Shown: positions 1 to 9,946, numbered from the stretch's first letter. The stretch is 60,495 nucleotides of DNA from CAYNWT01 sp964450955 (GCA_964450955.1 CAYVFI010000041.1:1-60495); one strand, 5' to 3'. Notes: a model not told the origin generated them from the sequence alone. Translations and numbers: made by a program.

Positions 1-338
1 CGCGGCTGAGACCGCGACCTCTCCCGCAGGCGGGAGAGGTGACATGCTGTGGCTGCTGAGGTTGGAGGTAGCTTTTACTTCGTCGTTCGAAATTCCTTGT
101 TCGACATTCTGCGGTTCAATATCTGGCTCGCGCTGACGTTGCTACTTGGAGATTCCTTATTGGATATTGGATATTCGTTGGCCCTCTCCCGCGGCTGAGA
201 CCGCGACCTCTCCCGCAGGCGGGAGAGGTGACATGCTGTGGCTGACGTTGGCTCTCGTCTCCTGACTTTGTCAACCGGGTCAGCAGCTTACAATCTCAGT
301 CACCAAACCAACCGGATACCGATGCAACGGAACGTTGC
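1..338. repeat. Intergenic region with duplicated palindromic element
   Basis: No gene is visible here; it lies downstream of the minus-strand DUF1501 gene. A 55-bp unit at 1-55 is repeated without a mismatch at 190-244. Each unit holds a small hairpin (cgcgg/ccgcg) followed by a perfect 10-bp inverted repeat with a 2-base spacer (18-39 and 207-228; cctctcccgc / gcgggagagg). The two copies are separated by AT-richer DNA with the phrase ttggatattggatattcg. The element may act as a transcription terminator, or it may be a dispersed intergenic repeat. A related hairpin sits at 15899-15918. Confidence 0.75.
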
Positions 339-1799
339 CTAGGCGATTAGGTCGGGGACTATCTCGCCGTGGACGTCGGTCAGGCGGTAGTCGCGGCCCT
401 GGAAACGGAACGTGAGTTTGGTGTGGTCGAAGCCCAGCAGATGCATGATGGTGGCTTGGAGGTCGTGGACGTGTACCTTGTTTTCCGTGACCTTGAAGCC
501 AAGTTCGTCGGTCTGACCGTAGTGGACTCCACCCTTTGATCCACCGCCGGCCATCCACATCGTAAAACAGTCCGGGTAGTGGTCTCGACCAAGCCGCTTG
601 CCTTTGGCGGTTCGGCCTTCGCGGAACGGAGTTCGTCCGAACTCGCCACCGCAAACGATAAGCGTGTCCTTTAGTAAGCCACGTTGTTTGAGATCGCGGA
701 TGAGCGCGGCGATGGGTTTGTCTGTGGCTGCCATTTTCTTGGTGAGGCCGGCGCCGATTTCTGTGTTGTCGGCGGTGCCGTGGAAGTCCCAGCCCCAGTC
801 AAAAAGTTGAACGTAGCGGACACCTTGCTCGACCAGTCGTCTGGCCAGCAGGCAGTTGTTGGCGAAACTCGCCTTGCCCGGTTCGGCTCCGTACGCTTCC
901 TGGGTGGCTTTGGTTTCCTTTGTGATGTCCATGACTTCAGGGACGGATGCCTGCATGCGGTAGGCGAGTTCATACTGTGCGATGCGGGTTTTTGTTTCCG
1001 GGTGGCCTAGTTTCTCGGCCTGCAGTTCGTTGAGCTTTCGGAGCGCGTCGAGCGAGCGGCGGCGGAGCTGGCGGTTCATGCCGGCAGGGTCGGACACGTA
1101 CAGAACCGGATCGCCTTTCGATCGGCATTGCACGCCCTGGAAGACTGACGGAAGGAATCCGCTGCCGTATGAGTTGGCTCCACCATTGGGTTGCACGCCG
1201 CTGCTGATCAGTACGACGAAGCCTGGCAAGTCCTGGTTCTCTGTGCCCAATCCGTACGTGGCCCATGAGCCCAGTGATGGACGTCCCGACCGCGGCGAGC
1301 CCGTGTAGATAAGCAATTCGGCCGGGGCGTGGTTGAACTGATCGGTGTTCATCGAATGGATGAAACACATTTCGTCGATGATGTCGGAATCGTGAAAGTG
1401 TGGCACGGCGTCCGACAGCCAGGCTCCGGATTCACCGTACTGCTTAAACGTTCGCGGCGTGCCCATGAGCTTGGGCGTGCCGGACGTGAAGGCAAAGGTT
1501 CGGCCTTTGAGGAACTCGTCGGGGCATTCCTGACCGGTTCGTTTAACCAATTCGGGTTTGTAGTCGTATAGGTCCAGGTTGGGTGGAGAACCTGTCAGGT
1601 GCAGGTAGATGACCCGTTTTGCCCTGGCACCGAAGTGTGGCTGGCGGTTGGCCATCGGCTGCACAGGATTGATGATAACGTCGGCGTTTGCGTTGGCTCC
1701 GGACAGCGACGACAAAGCGATCGCTCCGAGTCCAACGCCGGAACCGGACAGGAAGTGCCTGCGAGTCACGTCCTGAAGATGTGCCTGGAATGGATTCAT
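339..1799 (-). CDS. DUF1501 family secreted protein (sulfatase/alkaline-phosphatase-like fold)
   Basis: A 486-residue DUF1501 protein. The N-terminus has a twin-arginine motif (TRRHFLSGSG at about residues 12-21) and a hydrophobic stretch, so Tat export is likely. Seen family signatures are RVIYLHLTGSPPNLDLYDYKP near residue 62, the CGGEFGRTPF motif near 385 and a C-terminal GRDYRLTDVHGE. The family is related to the alkaline phosphatase/sulfatase superfamily, but its substrate is not established. It starts 2 bases after the stop of the cytochrome-like gene upstream (TAGCCATG), so the two are surely co-transcribed and probably translationally coupled. It is the last gene of this operon. Confidence 0.93.
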   Translation of the reverse strand: MNPFQAHLQDVTRRHFLSGSGVGLGAIALSSLSGANANADVIINPVQPMANRQPHFGARAKRVIYLHLTGSPPNLDLYDYKPELVKRTGQECPDEFLKGRTFAFTSGTPKLMGTPRTFKQYGESGAWLSDAVPHFHDSDIIDEMCFIHSMNTDQFNHAPAELLIYTGSPRSGRPSLGSWATYGLGTENQDLPGFVVLISSGVQPNGGANSYGSGFLPSVFQGVQCRSKGDPVLYVSDPAGMNRQLRRRSLDALRKLNELQAEKLGHPETKTRIAQYELAYRMQASVPEVMDITKETKATQEAYGAEPGKASFANNCLLARRLVEQGVRYVQLFDWGWDFHGTADNTEIGAGLTKKMAATDKPIAALIRDLKQRGLLKDTLIVCGGEFGRTPFREGRTAKGKRLGRDHYPDCFTMWMAGGGSKGGVHYGQTDELGFKVTENKVHVHDLQATIMHLLGFDHTKLTFRFQGRDYRLTDVHGEIVPDLIA

Positions 1800-1801
1800 G
1801 G

Positions 1802-4800
1802 CTATCTCTTAAGAAACATCTCATCAAGGTTCAGCAAGACGTTCGCCACCACAGTCATTGCGGCGGCGTCCGTGGTATCGATTCCTTTGGGCAACATGCC
1901 CAGCGGAACAGTTGCCAGCTTCTTTGCCGCATCCACATCCTGTGCAAGCTGCTTGCGTGAGTCATCAAACAGGCTGATGAGTGCGGCCAGTTCGTCTTCA
2001 CCAGGTTCGCGCAGAGTGCAGCGTTCGAAACCGTATGCGATTTGCTGTCGAGTATCGTTGGTCTGTTGGAGAATCAATCTCGCCAGCGATTGGGCGGCTT
2101 CGACGTAGACCGGGTCGTTAAGCGTGACCAGCGACTGCAGCGGCGTGTTGGTCGAGTTTCTGCGAACCGTACACACTTCGCGGTTGGGGGCGTCGAACGT
2201 GGCCATTGACGGATACGGATTGCTGCGGCGCCACATCGTGTACAGGCCGCGACGGTAACGGTCTTCGCCCGTGCTGGTTTTCCAGTCTGTTGAACCGCCA
2301 AACGCGGCAGTCAATCCGGACGACGGCTGCGGCGGTTGAACCGGTGGGCCGAACGCTTTTTGACTAAGCAAGCCGCCGGCAAACAACGCCTGGTCGCGAA
2401 CCATTTCCGCCGTCAGTCTGACTCGCGGGCCGCGTGCGAGCCAGCGGTTGTCAGCGTCGGACGCGATGGCGTTGCTGTCGATAAACGATGCCTGCTGGTA
2501 GGTGGACGACATGACGATTTTCCGAATCAGGTCACGTGTGTTCCAGCCGCTGGCAACGAGTTCGGTCGCCAGCCAGTCTAATAACTCGGGGTGCGTCGGG
2601 AGTTCTCCCTGCGAACCAAATTCTTCGCTGCTTAGTACGATTCCGCGGCCGAACAGTGATTCCCAATATCGGTTCGCCACGACGCGAGCTGTCAACGGGT
2701 TGTCTTCATGAACCAACCACTCGGCCATCGCGAGTCGGTCGAGCTTGCCCATTGGTGCAGGATGGAACGCGGCCGGGGTTCCAGGAACGACGACCTGGCC
2801 TTTGTCCAGATAATTGCCGCGATGCTGCAGTCGTGTTTCGCGGGGCTTTTTGAGTTCACGCAGAATTGGGACCGTTGTCGCCGGTTTCATTGCCGCCAGT
2901 GTGCGTTCGGCATTTGCCAGTTGAGTCCGTTGTTTGGCCAGTAGCGGGGCTACTCGACGCCGATAAAAGGCTGACACTTTGGCCTGTTCGGCTTGAGTCC
3001 GATCAGCCGGCTGCTTTTGCAGACTGGCCAGTAGTTCCTTTGGTGCGCGAGCGTATTGGATTGTTCTGGTGTCGCTGGTCGTTGCGATTCGGAAGTGTCC
3101 GAGCAAGTGATTGAGGTGCGGTGAGTTCTGTTCGATCCGAATTCGAAGCACGGAAGGTTGATCGACTTTGACTAGTTTCTTTGGAACGAGTACCAGTTGG
3201 TGTGCGGACGTGGTGGCTCCACCGATGGCCCATCCGTCTTTCGAACCGGCCTTGAAGTTCAGAACTTCGGCAGCAGTGAAGTCCGGCTGTTCGTAATCAG
3301 CGAAAGCGGTGTTGAGCCGGATGTCTCGTGTCAGGCTGGCCGCGAATGTTGATGACGGGTTTGGAGCATCGGCAACGGTCGTGGTCCAGACTTCGCTGCG
3401 GTCGGCGTCCAATAGTTGAATGGTGAATCCTCTGAGACGAGTTTGGAGATCGTTGTCGGTTCGGTTCCAAACACTGACTGATTCGACAGCGTGCTGATGA
3501 CCGAGATCAACCTCCCACCACGGGTTGTCTACGGTCAGAGTGTGGGTGACGGATCCTTTTTCGTAGTTGCCGTCGGTGTTGCCATCAATGGCGAGTGCGG
3601 CTTGACCTGCAAAGCCGGTTGACTGTTGTTTTGCAGTTCCCTGAGTCGCGATGTTTACGCCACCGCTCATGATTTGAACTTCAGCCAGTGAGAGGATCTG
3701 GTCTTTGCCGTTGTTGGTGATGCGCAGGTATCGGCCGTCGGGTGCCTGGTCATTTTCAGGAGTCAGCTGGGCTTTGAGCCCTGTGATAACAAAGTTGCCG
3801 CCGCCGTGACCGGTTCCTTTTGAGGGCAGCGCTGCGTGCGGGATCGTTTGCAATTGCAGGCCGGCAATGTGGTCGCCGGCTTTGATTGGTAACTCGACCG
3901 TGTACACGTCTTTCTTGACGGCTTCGTTTACCAGAACGGTGGAATCATCTTGAACCATGGCGGACTTACCGCTGCTTCGACTCACGGTGCGTGGTGTTTG
4001 AATGGTCCATTTGGGTGTTTCTCGAAACGACGCTTCCCAATTCTGTTGAGCGGCCACGAGCTGTGGCGACGACTTCTCGAACACAGATTCCAGCAATGCA
4101 ATCTCTTGTTCGAGCTTCGTTCGCTTTGACTTCTGTTGGTCGGTGAAGACGGTAATGGTTGGCGCTTCGTTGCGTCTGTCTGCGTCTTCGGTGCTGTTAA
4201 GGATCGCGAAGAAGCGGAAGTATTCTTCCTGCGTGATTGGGTCGTACTTGTGCGTGTGGCATTGAGCGCACGCCATGGTGGTTCCCATCCAAACCGCCAT
4301 GGTCGTGTTGACTCGATCGACAACCGCTACGTTTCGGAACTCTTCGTCCTGCGTTCCGCCTTCGTTGTTAGTCAAAGTATTTCGATGGAACGCGGTCGCG
4401 ATGAGTTGGTCCTGAGTCGGATTGGGAAGCAGGTCACCCGCCATTTGTTCGATGGTGAATTGATCGAAAGGCATGTTCGCGTTGATGGACTTGATGACCC
4501 AATCGCGATACGCCCAGATGGTTCGCTTCGGGTCATCCGCGTACCCGGCACTGTCTGCGTAGCGAGCGAGATCGAGCCACTTGCGGGCCCAGTGTTCGCC
4601 GAACGATTGTTTGTTAAGCAGGCGATCGACGAAGTGTTCGTAAGCCTGCGGATGTGTGTCCGCGACAAACGCTTCCGTTTCTTCGATCGACGGTGGCAGG
4701 CCAGTCAGGTCCAGCGACAGCCGTCTTGCCAACACACGGCGGTCGGCGGTTGGTGACGGTTTCAGCCCCTGCGCCAACATCGCGCGAAGTGTGAAGTTGT

Positions 4801-5263
4801 CGATGGTATTGTTGGGCCAGCTTTTGTGTTCGGCTGGAACCTGTGGAGCGGCGTGTCGAACCGGCTTGACGTAGGACCAATGCTTCGCGAACTCCGCGCC
4901 CTGTTTGATCCACAGTTTCAACTTTGCCGCTTCGTCTGCGGTCAGCGGTTTGCCAAAGCTGGCCGGTGGCATTCGCAGATCTTCGTCGTCGCTGGTGACT
5001 CGCGCGATGATCTCACTTTGGTCTGGTTTTCCCGCGACGATTGCGATGGATCCGGATTCGAGTTCACTTGTTGCGACCTTGCGGTCGTCAAGACGCAGGC
5101 CGGCTTCGAGGTTCTCCTCATCCGGTCCATGACATGCGAAGCACTTGTTCGAAATGATGGGGCGGATGTCGGTATTGAAATCGATTGTTTCCTGAGCAAC
5201 GGCCGGAGCGGCAAACGCGGAAACAAAGATCAGGGCAACGGTAACGGGATTGCGGAGTGGCAT
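1802..5263 (-). CDS. PSCyt1/DUF1549/DUF1553 cytochrome-like protein with discoidin-like insertion
   Basis: A 1153-residue exported protein of the planctomycete cytochrome family. There is a signal peptide at about residues 1-24 (cleavage after AVAQ). A haem-binding CFACH lies at residues 41-45 (PSCyt1) and a second CxxCH (CAQCHTHKYDP) near 331 in the DUF1549 part; the DUF1553 (PSD1) part covers about 830-1110. Between them, about residues 514-638 read as an F5/8-type-C (discoidin-like) domain, with IDGNTDG, WWEVDLG and VESVSVWNR motifs, which suggests glycan binding. It is the first gene of an operon with the DUF1501 gene and is divergent from a similar operon 230 bp away. Redox function and substrate are inferred from family only. 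Confidence 0.93.
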   Translation of the reverse strand: MPLRNPVTVALIFVSAFAAPAVAQETIDFNTDIRPIISNKCFACHGPDEENLEAGLRLDDRKVATSELESGSIAIVAGKPDQSEIIARVTSDDEDLRMPPASFGKPLTADEAAKLKLWIKQGAEFAKHWSYVKPVRHAAPQVPAEHKSWPNNTIDNFTLRAMLAQGLKPSPTADRRVLARRLSLDLTGLPPSIEETEAFVADTHPQAYEHFVDRLLNKQSFGEHWARKWLDLARYADSAGYADDPKRTIWAYRDWVIKSINANMPFDQFTIEQMAGDLLPNPTQDQLIATAFHRNTLTNNEGGTQDEEFRNVAVVDRVNTTMAVWMGTTMACAQCHTHKYDPITQEEYFRFFAILNSTEDADRRNEAPTITVFTDQQKSKRTKLEQEIALLESVFEKSSPQLVAAQQNWEASFRETPKWTIQTPRTVSRSSGKSAMVQDDSTVLVNEAVKKDVYTVELPIKAGDHIAGLQLQTIPHAALPSKGTGHGGGNFVITGLKAQLTPENDQAPDGRYLRITNNGKDQILSLAEVQIMSGGVNIATQGTAKQQSTGFAGQAALAIDGNTDGNYEKGSVTHTLTVDNPWWEVDLGHQHAVESVSVWNRTDNDLQTRLRGFTIQLLDADRSEVWTTTVADAPNPSSTFAASLTRDIRLNTAFADYEQPDFTAAEVLNFKAGSKDGWAIGGATTSAHQLVLVPKKLVKVDQPSVLRIRIEQNSPHLNHLLGHFRIATTSDTRTIQYARAPKELLASLQKQPADRTQAEQAKVSAFYRRRVAPLLAKQRTQLANAERTLAAMKPATTVPILRELKKPRETRLQHRGNYLDKGQVVVPGTPAAFHPAPMGKLDRLAMAEWLVHEDNPLTARVVANRYWESLFGRGIVLSSEEFGSQGELPTHPELLDWLATELVASGWNTRDLIRKIVMSSTYQQASFIDSNAIASDADNRWLARGPRVRLTAEMVRDQALFAGGLLSQKAFGPPVQPPQPSSGLTAAFGGSTDWKTSTGEDRYRRGLYTMWRRSNPYPSMATFDAPNREVCTVRRNSTNTPLQSLVTLNDPVYVEAAQSLARLILQQTNDTRQQIAYGFERCTLREPGEDELAALISLFDDSRKQLAQDVDAAKKLATVPLGMLPKGIDTTDAAAMTVVANVLLNLDEMFLKR

Positions 5264-5493
5264 TTCGTGTTCTGTCGGCTAGAAACGAAAAAGGTGCGCT
5301 CGCACGTGGGCAAGCAGCGGGGACTAACAGGATACCACAGAAGTGACTCGGCCGAGTACCAATTGATGCAGGAAAGCTGACGCCACCGTCAGTACGATGA
5401 GGGTGCCTGCATTAGCGGCACATTGCAGGTTCGCGGCAATAACTTGTACATTTGCGGAACAGAAAACGATTCCTCGCACCTTGAGGTCTAAGT
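5264..5493. promoter_or_regulatory. Shared divergent promoter region of two cytochrome/DUF1501 operons
   Basis: These 230 bp separate the start codons of two divergently transcribed cytochrome-like genes, so both operon promoters must lie here or nearby. I could not identify convincing -35/-10 elements or an operator palindrome by eye. The assignment rests on gene arrangement only. Confidence 0.5.
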
Positions 5494-8478
5494 TTGCGTT
5501 GTCGGTGGTCTGCCAATTTGATTCTGCTGATTTGGATTGCGCCGCACTGCGATGCCGTGGCGGCCGACGATTTGTTTCGGGACCACGTTGCTGCGATCTT
5601 CGAAACGCATTGCCTGGGCTGCCACAATAGCGAAGAGAAACAGGGTAACTTTTCGCTCCAGACAGCAGCTGAGTTCCGCGCGAGTGAGGTCGTTGAGGCG
5701 GGGCATGCTGACGAGAGCCGGTTGCTTGAGGTCATTGGCGGTGCGAAGGGTGAGCCTGCGAGCATGCCAAAAGATGGCACGCCGCTGAGTTCAAAAGATG
5801 TCGATTTCATCCGGCAGTGGATTCAAGACGGCGCCACGTGGCCGGATGGGGTGGCTCTGAAGGAACCGGTTGTTGACGATTTCGATTGGTGGTCTCTGCG
5901 TCGGTTGTCGATGCCCGTTGTGCCCGAACCTGCGAACCAAAAAGAGGCTGCGTGGGTTCGGAATCCGATCGATGCATTCGTCGTGCAAAAGCTGCGTTCC
6001 GTGGGCTTGTCTCCATCTGCCGAAGCGGACAAGCGCACGTTGATCCGGAGAGTGACCTACGATTTGATTGGTTTGCCACCGAGTCCCGCGGAGGTTGCCG
6101 CGTTTGTTGGCAATAGAAGTCCCGACGCCTACGACAAACTTGTCGATCGGCTACTCGCGTCCAAATATTATGGCGAACGGTGGGCTCGACACTGGCTGGA
6201 TGTGGTTCGCTACGCTGACACTTGCGGCTACGACAAGGATAAGTTGCGGCCGAACGCGTGGCCCTATCGCGACTACGTTGTGAAATCGTTCAACGACGAC
6301 AAGCGGTACGACCGGTTCGTCAAAGAACAGCTGGCTGGCGATGTTTTGTATCCGGGGACGCCCGACGGGATTCTGGGACTGGGTTTTATTGCGGCGGGCC
6401 CATGGGATTTTATCGGGCATGTTGAGGTTCCCGAGTCGAAGATCGACGGCATGGAAGCGAGGAACCTGGACCGCGACGAGATGGCTTCCAGCACGCTTAA
6501 CGTTTTTTGCAGCGCGACGGTTCAGTGTGCTCGATGTCACAACCACAAGTTTGACCCCATTACGCAGGAGCACTACTACAGTTTGCAGTCAGTGTTTGCA
6601 GCTGTTGACCGAGCAGACCGTCCGTTTGATTTGGATCCGGCCGTCGAAAAACTGCGAACCGGTCTGGCCGCGGACCTTGCTGATTTGAAAACGCAGCAAT
6701 CGAAGTTGCGCAAAGAAATCACTGCCGCCGGTGGCCCGGAACTGGCCCAACTGCGGAAACTTATTCAGGAACTGGAGAAACGAAGCGGTGTGAAGCCGAA
6801 GCGTCCCGAGTTTGGTTATCACAGTGCCATTGCAGCAGCGGCCGATTCGACGAAGTGGGTCGAGGTTGATCTTGGACAGGATGTTGAGTTCTCGTCAATC
6901 GTTTTGAATCCTTGCCACGACGATTTTGGCGGGATCGGGGCCGGATTTGGTTTTCCGGTTCGGTTTAGTGTTTCCGCCTGGACGGAGGCTAGTGACGCAC
7001 CGGTTGTGATTGCTGATCGTTCCAGGGCGGACTTTTCGAACCCGGGTTTGGAACCGGTGGTTCTATCCATGAAGACGCCAGTGACGGCTCGATACATTCG
7101 GGTGACGGCAACGCGTCTTGCCAAGCGGAGCAACGACTACATCCTTGCAATCGCAGAGCTGCAGGTTCTGGATGCCGGCGGACAGAATATGGCGAAAAAT
7201 GCAACGGTAGAGTCGTTGGATTCCATTGAGGCTCCAACGCGGTGGAGACGAACCAACCTTGTCGACGGCATCTGGCCGCTAGCAACTGACGCCGCTGTCA
7301 CCAGGCAACTCGCTGGTGCCAAGAAGCGAGAGACGCTGTTGATGCGTGACATCAATACGCCGCAGCGCCGGAAACGATCGAAGGAGCTGGCCGCAAGCAT
7401 TAAAAGGATCGAACGAGAACTGGGCAAACTGCCGGCGGGCAGGATGGTCTACGCGGCGACAACAAAGTTCAGCCCACAAGGTAACTTCAAACCGACGCTC
7501 GGAAAGCCTCGGCAAGTTCGCCTGCTGCATCGCGGGAACATCCAACAGCCGCGGTCAGAAGTGGTTCCCGGGACAATACCGCTGTCAAACGAAAGCAGTT
7601 GGCAATTCAAACTGAAGGCAAATCACAACGAAGGCCAGCGACGCGCGGCGTTGGCGGAATGGGTCACGGATAAGCAGAACCCACTCACGTGGCGATCGAT
7701 CGTCAACCGCGTTTGGCAGTACCACTTTGGTCGCGGCATCGTGGCGACTCCCAACGACTTTGGACGGATGGGACAGCAGCCGACGCATCCTGAGCTGCTG
7801 GACTGGCTGGCGACTAACTTCCGCGACAACGGCCAGTCTTTTCGAACTCTGCACCGCATCATTGTGACCAGCGCGACGTATCGACAGGCGTCCGTGCATG
7901 ATGAATCGCAAAGCCTGGTGGACGGCGATAATCGGTTCCTTTGGCGAATGAATCGGCGGCGGCTGTCGGCTGAGGAACTGCGAGATTCTGTATTGTCGGT
8001 AAGCGGTCGGTTGAGCCTGAAGATGGGCGGCCCCGGCTATTATTTGTTCGAATTGGAAAAGACGGCCCATTCGCCGCACTACGAATACCACTTGTTTGAC
8101 CCCGAGAACGAAGAATCGCACCGTCGATCGATTTACCGGTTCGTTGTGAGGTCGCAACCTGATCCGTTCATGACAACTCTGGACTGCGCCGATTCATCGC
8201 AGAGTACTCCACGGCGAGTGGAAACGTTGACGGCTTTGCAGGCGTTGTCGTTGCTGAATAATCGGTTCATGCTTTCAATGTCGGCGCACTTTGCGAAGCG
8301 ATTGGATAAGGAAGCAACGAACCTTGATGAACGGGTTCGCCTGGCGATGCAACTGTTGGCGAATCGAGAACCGACTGCGGATGAAATCAGGCAACTTTCA
8401 GACTACGCGCGAACGCATGGGCTGCCAAACATGTGTCGGGTTTTGTTTAATCTAAGCGAGTTTGTGTATGTCGACTAA
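5494..8478 (+). CDS. PSCyt1/DUF1549/DUF1553 cytochrome-like protein with discoidin-like insertion
   Basis: A 994-residue paralogue of the divergent gene at 1802-5263. The only start giving a full signal peptide is TTG at 5494; the peptide ends near residue 24 (DAVAA). The haem motif CLGCH is at residues 40-44 (PSCyt1). DUF1549 follows with CARCHNHKFDP near 346, and DUF1553 occupies the C-terminal third (about 700-980). A coiled-coil-like stretch near 385-430 precedes a region with WVEVDLG and ARYIRVTATRL (about 453-580) that looks like an F5/8-type-C carbohydrate-binding domain. Its stop overlaps the start of the following DUF1501 gene. Reaction and substrate are unknown. Confidence 0.92.
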   Translation: MRCRWSANLILLIWIAPHCDAVAADDLFRDHVAAIFETHCLGCHNSEEKQGNFSLQTAAEFRASEVVEAGHADESRLLEVIGGAKGEPASMPKDGTPLSSKDVDFIRQWIQDGATWPDGVALKEPVVDDFDWWSLRRLSMPVVPEPANQKEAAWVRNPIDAFVVQKLRSVGLSPSAEADKRTLIRRVTYDLIGLPPSPAEVAAFVGNRSPDAYDKLVDRLLASKYYGERWARHWLDVVRYADTCGYDKDKLRPNAWPYRDYVVKSFNDDKRYDRFVKEQLAGDVLYPGTPDGILGLGFIAAGPWDFIGHVEVPESKIDGMEARNLDRDEMASSTLNVFCSATVQCARCHNHKFDPITQEHYYSLQSVFAAVDRADRPFDLDPAVEKLRTGLAADLADLKTQQSKLRKEITAAGGPELAQLRKLIQELEKRSGVKPKRPEFGYHSAIAAAADSTKWVEVDLGQDVEFSSIVLNPCHDDFGGIGAGFGFPVRFSVSAWTEASDAPVVIADRSRADFSNPGLEPVVLSMKTPVTARYIRVTATRLAKRSNDYILAIAELQVLDAGGQNMAKNATVESLDSIEAPTRWRRTNLVDGIWPLATDAAVTRQLAGAKKRETLLMRDINTPQRRKRSKELAASIKRIERELGKLPAGRMVYAATTKFSPQGNFKPTLGKPRQVRLLHRGNIQQPRSEVVPGTIPLSNESSWQFKLKANHNEGQRRAALAEWVTDKQNPLTWRSIVNRVWQYHFGRGIVATPNDFGRMGQQPTHPELLDWLATNFRDNGQSFRTLHRIIVTSATYRQASVHDESQSLVDGDNRFLWRMNRRRLSAEELRDSVLSVSGRLSLKMGGPGYYLFELEKTAHSPHYEYHLFDPENEESHRRSIYRFVVRSQPDPFMTTLDCADSSQSTPRRVETLTALQALSLLNNRFMLSMSAHFAKRLDKEATNLDERVRLAMQLLANREPTADEIRQLSDYARTHGLPNMCRVLFNLSEFVYVD

Positions 8479-9946
8479 GCCTGCACAACCTGGCGGCGGT
8501 GCGTCTCGGCGGAGTTTTCTGAACCACGTCGGTGGCGGCTTTGCCGGACTTGCGTTGAACGCGATGTTGCACGAGGAAACGCTCACCAAGCAAACACAAA
8601 ACGGCGCGGTGCAGGTTCTGCACCATCCTGCGAAGGCAAAACGCGTCATTCAGTTGTTTATGGGCGGAGCCGCCAGTCATCTGGATTTGTGGGACTACAA
8701 GCCGGCGCTTGAGAAGAACCACGGACAGCCTTCGGACTTCGGCGAACACGTCGAAGCGTTTCAAGACGGGCTGGGGCCGTGGATGAAATCGCCGTTCAAG
8801 TTTCGGCCGTACGGCGTTAGTGGCAAGATGCTGAGCGACGTTGTGGCTCCGTTGGGCCAGTGCGTCGATGACATTGCCTTCGTGCACAACATGGTCGGCA
8901 AGACCGGCGTCCATAGTCAGGCAACCTACCTGCAGGCGACGGGTTTTGATCGGCCAGGCTTTCCCGGCATGGGTGCGTGGGTCAGCTACGGTCTGGGAAC
9001 ACTAAACGAGAATCTGCCCACGTTTGTTGTTCTGCCCGATCACCGCGGGTTCGCCAGCAACGGCCCGAAGAATTGGGGTTCAGCGTTCCTGCCCGCCAGC
9101 GCGCAGGGGACGGCCGTCTTTCCGCAACGCCGGGTACCGATTGAAGATCTTCGCGCGACGGCTGAGTTCGTAACTCAGGACAGCGAACGCGATGGGTTGG
9201 CGTTGCTACGACGCATGAACCGCGACTTCGCAGACCAGCGACCTGGCGATTCCGCTTTGGACGCTCGAATCCGTTCGTACGAACTCGCCGCCCGCATGCA
9301 GCTTAGCGCACCCGCAGCGTTAGACATTAGCGGTGAACCGAAACACATTCTGCAAATGTATGGGCTGGACAAAGTCGGCGGTCTGTATCCGCAGCAGATC
9401 AATATTCCGGAGGAGGTGGAGTACTTCGGTCGGAAGTGTTTGATTGCTCGGCGGTTGCTGGAACGCGGCGTTCGGTTCGTTCAGGTTTGGTCGGGCAACG
9501 ACAACAGTTTCCCACGCCGTAACTGGGACAGTCATGAGAATATTGAACGCGACCACAAACCCCTGGCGATGGGGATGGCTGTTGGAACCGCCGCGCTGTT
9601 AAAGGATTTGAAACAGCGCGGGTTGTTAGAGGACACGATTGTGCTTTGGACAACAGAGTTCGGCCGCATGCCGAGTACCCAGGGGAGCAAGGGACGCGAT
9701 CACAATCCTTACGTGTTCACCAATTGGCTTTCCGGCGGAGGGATTAAGCCGGGCACGTTTGGAGAAAGCGACGAATGGGGATACAAGCCATTGGATCGAG
9801 CGAACTCAACGCAAGTCTATGATGTTCATGCGACGATCCTGCACCAGATGGGACTCGACCACAAACGGCTAAGTGTGCGGCACAACGGCATCGATCGTCG
9901 CCTTACAGATGTCCATGGGCAAGTCCTCGAAAAATTGGTCGGGTAA
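8468..9946 (+). CDS. DUF1501 family secreted protein
   Basis: About 492 residues when started at ATG 8468. The frame is open to a TTG at 8462, but ATG is preferred. It overlaps the upstream cytochrome-like gene by 11 bp, which implies translational coupling. The N-terminus ASRRSFLNHVGGGFAGLAL is a twin-arginine signal. Family motifs are AKRVIQLFMGGAASHLDLWDYKP, WTTEFGRMP near residue 395, KGRDHNPYVFTNWLSGGG and the terminal RRLTDVHGQ. Like other DUF1501 proteins it probably has an alkaline-phosphatase/sulfatase-like fold; activity is unproven. Confidence 0.93.
   Translation: MSTKPAQPGGGASRRSFLNHVGGGFAGLALNAMLHEETLTKQTQNGAVQVLHHPAKAKRVIQLFMGGAASHLDLWDYKPALEKNHGQPSDFGEHVEAFQDGLGPWMKSPFKFRPYGVSGKMLSDVVAPLGQCVDDIAFVHNMVGKTGVHSQATYLQATGFDRPGFPGMGAWVSYGLGTLNENLPTFVVLPDHRGFASNGPKNWGSAFLPASAQGTAVFPQRRVPIEDLRATAEFVTQDSERDGLALLRRMNRDFADQRPGDSALDARIRSYELAARMQLSAPAALDISGEPKHILQMYGLDKVGGLYPQQINIPEEVEYFGRKCLIARRLLERGVRFVQVWSGNDNSFPRRNWDSHENIERDHKPLAMGMAVGTAALLKDLKQRGLLEDTIVLWTTEFGRMPSTQGSKGRDHNPYVFTNWLSGGGIKPGTFGESDEWGYKPLDRANSTQVYDVHATILHQMGLDHKRLSVRHNGIDRRLTDVHGQVLEKLVG

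Noticed and set aside
4136..4756. 206-codon plus-strand open frame within the minus-strand cytochrome-like gene
   Set aside because: It lies wholly inside a well-supported gene on the other strand, has no ribosome site and codes for no known fold.
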